NCBI GenBank assembly: GCA_029256345.1
Contig: JAQSYC010000099.1
Span: forward strand, 1-6,425
DNA length: 6,425 nt
DNA from: Clostridia bacterium
GTDB taxonomy: Bacteria; Bacillota; Clostridia; Lachnospirales; Cellulosilyticaceae
Direction: 5' to 3'
Below are positions 4,363 through 6,425 of the stretch, piece after piece; position 1 is the first letter of the stretch; the number at the start of each line of letters is the position of its first letter. The translations under genes were made by a program, and so were the position numbers. The notes beneath the pieces are model-generated. The model was not told where the DNA came from, ran no database searches, and was given only the letters and a program-made list of their open reading frames with translations.

Positions 4363-6425
4363 ATGAAAAACTATAGTTTAAATGAATTGAGAGAAATGTA
4401 CCTTGACTTTTTTGAAAAAAAGGGTCATCTTCGCCTAAAGAGTTTTCCCTTAGTACCACAAAATGATAATAGCCTTTTGCTGATCAATGCAGGTATGGCC
4501 CCTCTAAAACCTTATTTTACAGGTCAAGAACAGCCTCCTAGAAAGAGGGTCACTACTTGTCAAAAATGTATTAGAACAGGGGACATTGAGAATGTAGGGA
4601 AAACGGCCAGACATGGTACATTCTTTGAAATGCTCGGAAATTTCTCTTTTGCAGATTATTTTAAAGAGGAGGCCATTGCCTGGGCGTGGGAATTTGTTAC
4701 AGAAGTATTAGAACTGCCTAAAGACAAACTCTATATTTCAGTTTATGAAGAAGATGAAGAAGCAGCTCAAATCTGGCATAACAACATGCATGTTCCAAAA
4801 GATCATATCTTTTATATGGGAAAAGCCGACAACTTTTGGGAGGTTGGAGTCGGTCCATGCGGTCCATGTTCTGAGATTTATTTTGACCGTGGTGAAGCCT
4901 ATGGCTGTGGCGAGGAAGGCTGTACAGTAGGCTGTGACTGTGACCGTTATATGGAATTTTGGAATTTAGTATTTACGCAGTTTAATCAAAATGAAGATGG
5001 CTCTTATTCGCCCCTTCCTAATCCTAATATCGATACAGGTATGGGACTTGAAAGACTTGCGGCTATGATGCAGGGTGTCAATTCGATATTTGATGTAGAC
5101 ACCATTAAAGCGATTCGCGACCACGTTTGCCAGCTTGCTGGGGCCGAGTACGGCGTTCAGGCTAAAAATGATATTTCAATAAGGGTTATAACAGACCATA
5201 TCAGATCCGTTACTTTTATGGCAGCTGATGGGGTACTCCCCTCTAATGAAGGCCGTGGATACGTGATGCGAAGATTGCTTCGCCGTGCGGTAAGACATGG
5301 TAAGCTCCTGGGGATAAACGGTTTATTCCTAGAAAAGATTGTTAAGACAGTGGTCACTAACTCAAAACACGAGTATACGGAACTTGAAGATAAATATGAC
5401 TATATTGTTAAACTCCTTACGGTAGAAGAAGAAAGATTTAACGAGACAATTGAAAAAGGCCTTCATATTGTTAAAGACTATATGAAAACTCTTGAAGAAA
5501 GTGCCGATAAAGTATTGGATGGCAAAGCTTGCTTTGAGCTGTATGACACCTATGGCTTTCCGATAGATCTTACCAAAGAAATTTTAGAAGAAAATGGTAT
5601 GTCTGCCGATGAAGAAGGCTTTAAAGCAGAAATGGAAAAACAACGCCAAAGAGCTAGAAATGCTAGAGTAGAAGGGGACTACATGGGTGGGAACACAGAA
5701 ACTGTATTCCATCAAATAGATAAGGATTTTCATACAACGTTTACCGGCTACACTGGGCTGGTGCTTGAAACAGCTATAGATTATTTAGCAACGGAAACAA
5801 CACTGATAGATTCAGCTTTAGCTGAAGAAGAAGTTTATATTATTGCAGCTCAAACACCTTTTTATGCTGAAAGTGGTGGTCAGGCTGGAGATACGGGTTA
5901 TATTATAACCGCTACTGGTAAAGTGGAAGTGGAAAATACCACTAAAGTTGCCGGCGGCAAGATAGCCCATGCTGGACGGGTAACAGAAGGAAGTATCTCC
6001 AAAGGACAAGCTGCACATTTTGTAGTTAATACTGCTCTGCGTATGGATACAGCACGCAACCACAGTGCAACACATTTGCTCCAAAAGGCCCTCAGAGAGG
6101 TAGTGGGTTCCCACATCGAGCAAGCGGGGTCAAATGTCAATAAAGACAGACTGCGTTTTGACTACACTCATTTTGAAGCACTTAGTGAAGATCAGCTCCG
6201 TCAAGTTGAGCGCTTGGTCAACGAAAAAATATTAGAAGCTTTAGCGATAGAGATTAAAGAAACATCTATTGACGAGGCTAGAAAAATGGGAGCTATGGCA
6301 CTTTTTGGAGAAAAATATGGATCCCTTGTGAGAGTTGTTAATATGGGTCAATATTCTATCGAACTCTGCGGGGGCACACATCTTAACAATACAGCTGCTA
6401 TCGGTACATTTAAGATATTATCCGA
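4363..6425 (+). CDS. alaS: Alanyl-tRNA synthetase, 3'-truncated by window
   Basis: The enzyme activates L-alanine with ATP and loads it onto tRNA-Ala in the cytoplasm. The 687 codons seen run open to the window edge; about 190 of the usual ~875-880 residues are missing, comprising the end of the editing domain and the C-Ala/DHHA1 region. The class II catalytic core is intact: motif 2 around residues 63-100 (including RHGTFFEMLGNFSF at 83-96) and motif 3 GMGLERLA (226-233). A cysteine cluster at 182-193 is typical of clostridial homologues. The editing domain shows HSATH (567-571) and CGGTH (669-673), supplying the H, H, C and H metal ligands that clear mischarged serine and glycine. AGGAGG lies 5 nt before the ATG. 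The gene has no promoter of its own that I can see and should be expressed with the upstream peptidase gene through the alanine T-box. No frameshift or missing key residue is visible. Confidence 0.97.
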   Translation, partial: MKNYSLNELREMYLDFFEKKGHLRLKSFPLVPQNDNSLLLINAGMAPLKPYFTGQEQPPRKRVTTCQKCIRTGDIENVGKTARHGTFFEMLGNFSFADYFKEEAIAWAWEFVTEVLELPKDKLYISVYEEDEEAAQIWHNNMHVPKDHIFYMGKADNFWEVGVGPCGPCSEIYFDRGEAYGCGEEGCTVGCDCDRYMEFWNLVFTQFNQNEDGSYSPLPNPNIDTGMGLERLAAMMQGVNSIFDVDTIKAIRDHVCQLAGAEYGVQAKNDISIRVITDHIRSVTFMAADGVLPSNEGRGYVMRRLLRRAVRHGKLLGINGLFLEKIVKTVVTNSKHEYTELEDKYDYIVKLLTVEEERFNETIEKGLHIVKDYMKTLEESADKVLDGKACFELYDTYGFPIDLTKEILEENGMSADEEGFKAEMEKQRQRARNARVEGDYMGGNTETVFHQIDKDFHTTFTGYTGLVLETAIDYLATETTLIDSALAEEEVYIIAAQTPFYAESGGQAGDTGYIITATGKVEVENTTKVAGGKIAHAGRVTEGSISKGQAAHFVVNTALRMDTARNHSATHLLQKALREVVGSHIEQAGSNVNKDRLRFDYTHFEALSEDQLRQVERLVNEKILEALAIEIKETSIDEARKMGAMALFGEKYGSLVRVVNMGQYSIELCGGTHLNNTAAIGTFKILS

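Noticed and set aside
4745..6140. Several open frames in other phases or antisense within alaS
   Set aside because: All overlap the conserved AlaRS frame, which is intact from 4363 to the window edge.
1..6425. CRISPR array, insertion sequence, tRNA gene or attachment site
   Set aside because: No regularly spaced repeats, transposase frame, terminal repeats or tRNA-like fold apart from the T-box leader were seen.

Overview
The window is about 6.4 kb of AT-rich chromosomal DNA. Its Shine-Dalgarno sites (AGGAGG/GGAGG), sigma-A-type promoters, tRNA-sensing T-box leader and clostridial-type protein sequences point to an anaerobic Firmicute of class Clostridia, perhaps Lachnospirales. The family placement is inference. 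No mobile element, CRISPR array, tRNA or rRNA gene is visible. The two end genes are cut by the window edges, not broken.

Left part (1-1630): the 3' part of an HI0933/BaiN-type flavoprotein gene on the plus strand converges on a minus-strand plsC-type acyltransferase gene. The two stop codons lie in the arms of one perfect 24-bp inverted repeat that probably terminates both transcripts. Middle part (1631-3350): the acyltransferase promoter diverges from an extended -10 promoter for a complete DUF1015-family gene of unknown function, which ends at a strong terminator. An unannotated 53-codon gene follows, with an operator-like palindrome inside its putative promoter.

Right part (3420-6425): a perfect consensus promoter (TTGACA-17-TATAAT) drives a roughly 300-nt leader that is a complete T-box riboswitch. 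Stem I carries the AGTA/GAA S-turn, a GCA (alanine) specifier and an AGAGAG motif. The T-box bulge TGGT matches a tRNA ending in ACCA, and antiterminator and terminator are mutually exclusive. The first gene behind it is not alaS. It is a 192-residue zinc D,D-peptidase of the VanY/VanXY (M15B) family with no signal peptide or membrane anchor. alaS follows 27 bp later and is cut at codon 687.

The most interesting point is this operon. Low charging of tRNA-Ala should raise alanyl-tRNA synthetase and, with it, a probably cytoplasmic enzyme that could release D-alanine from D-Ala-D-Ala or from the pentapeptide precursor of the cell wall. This suggests alanine salvage from wall precursors, or a brake on wall synthesis, during alanine starvation. 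The layout and motifs are seen in the sequence; the physiological role is inference.
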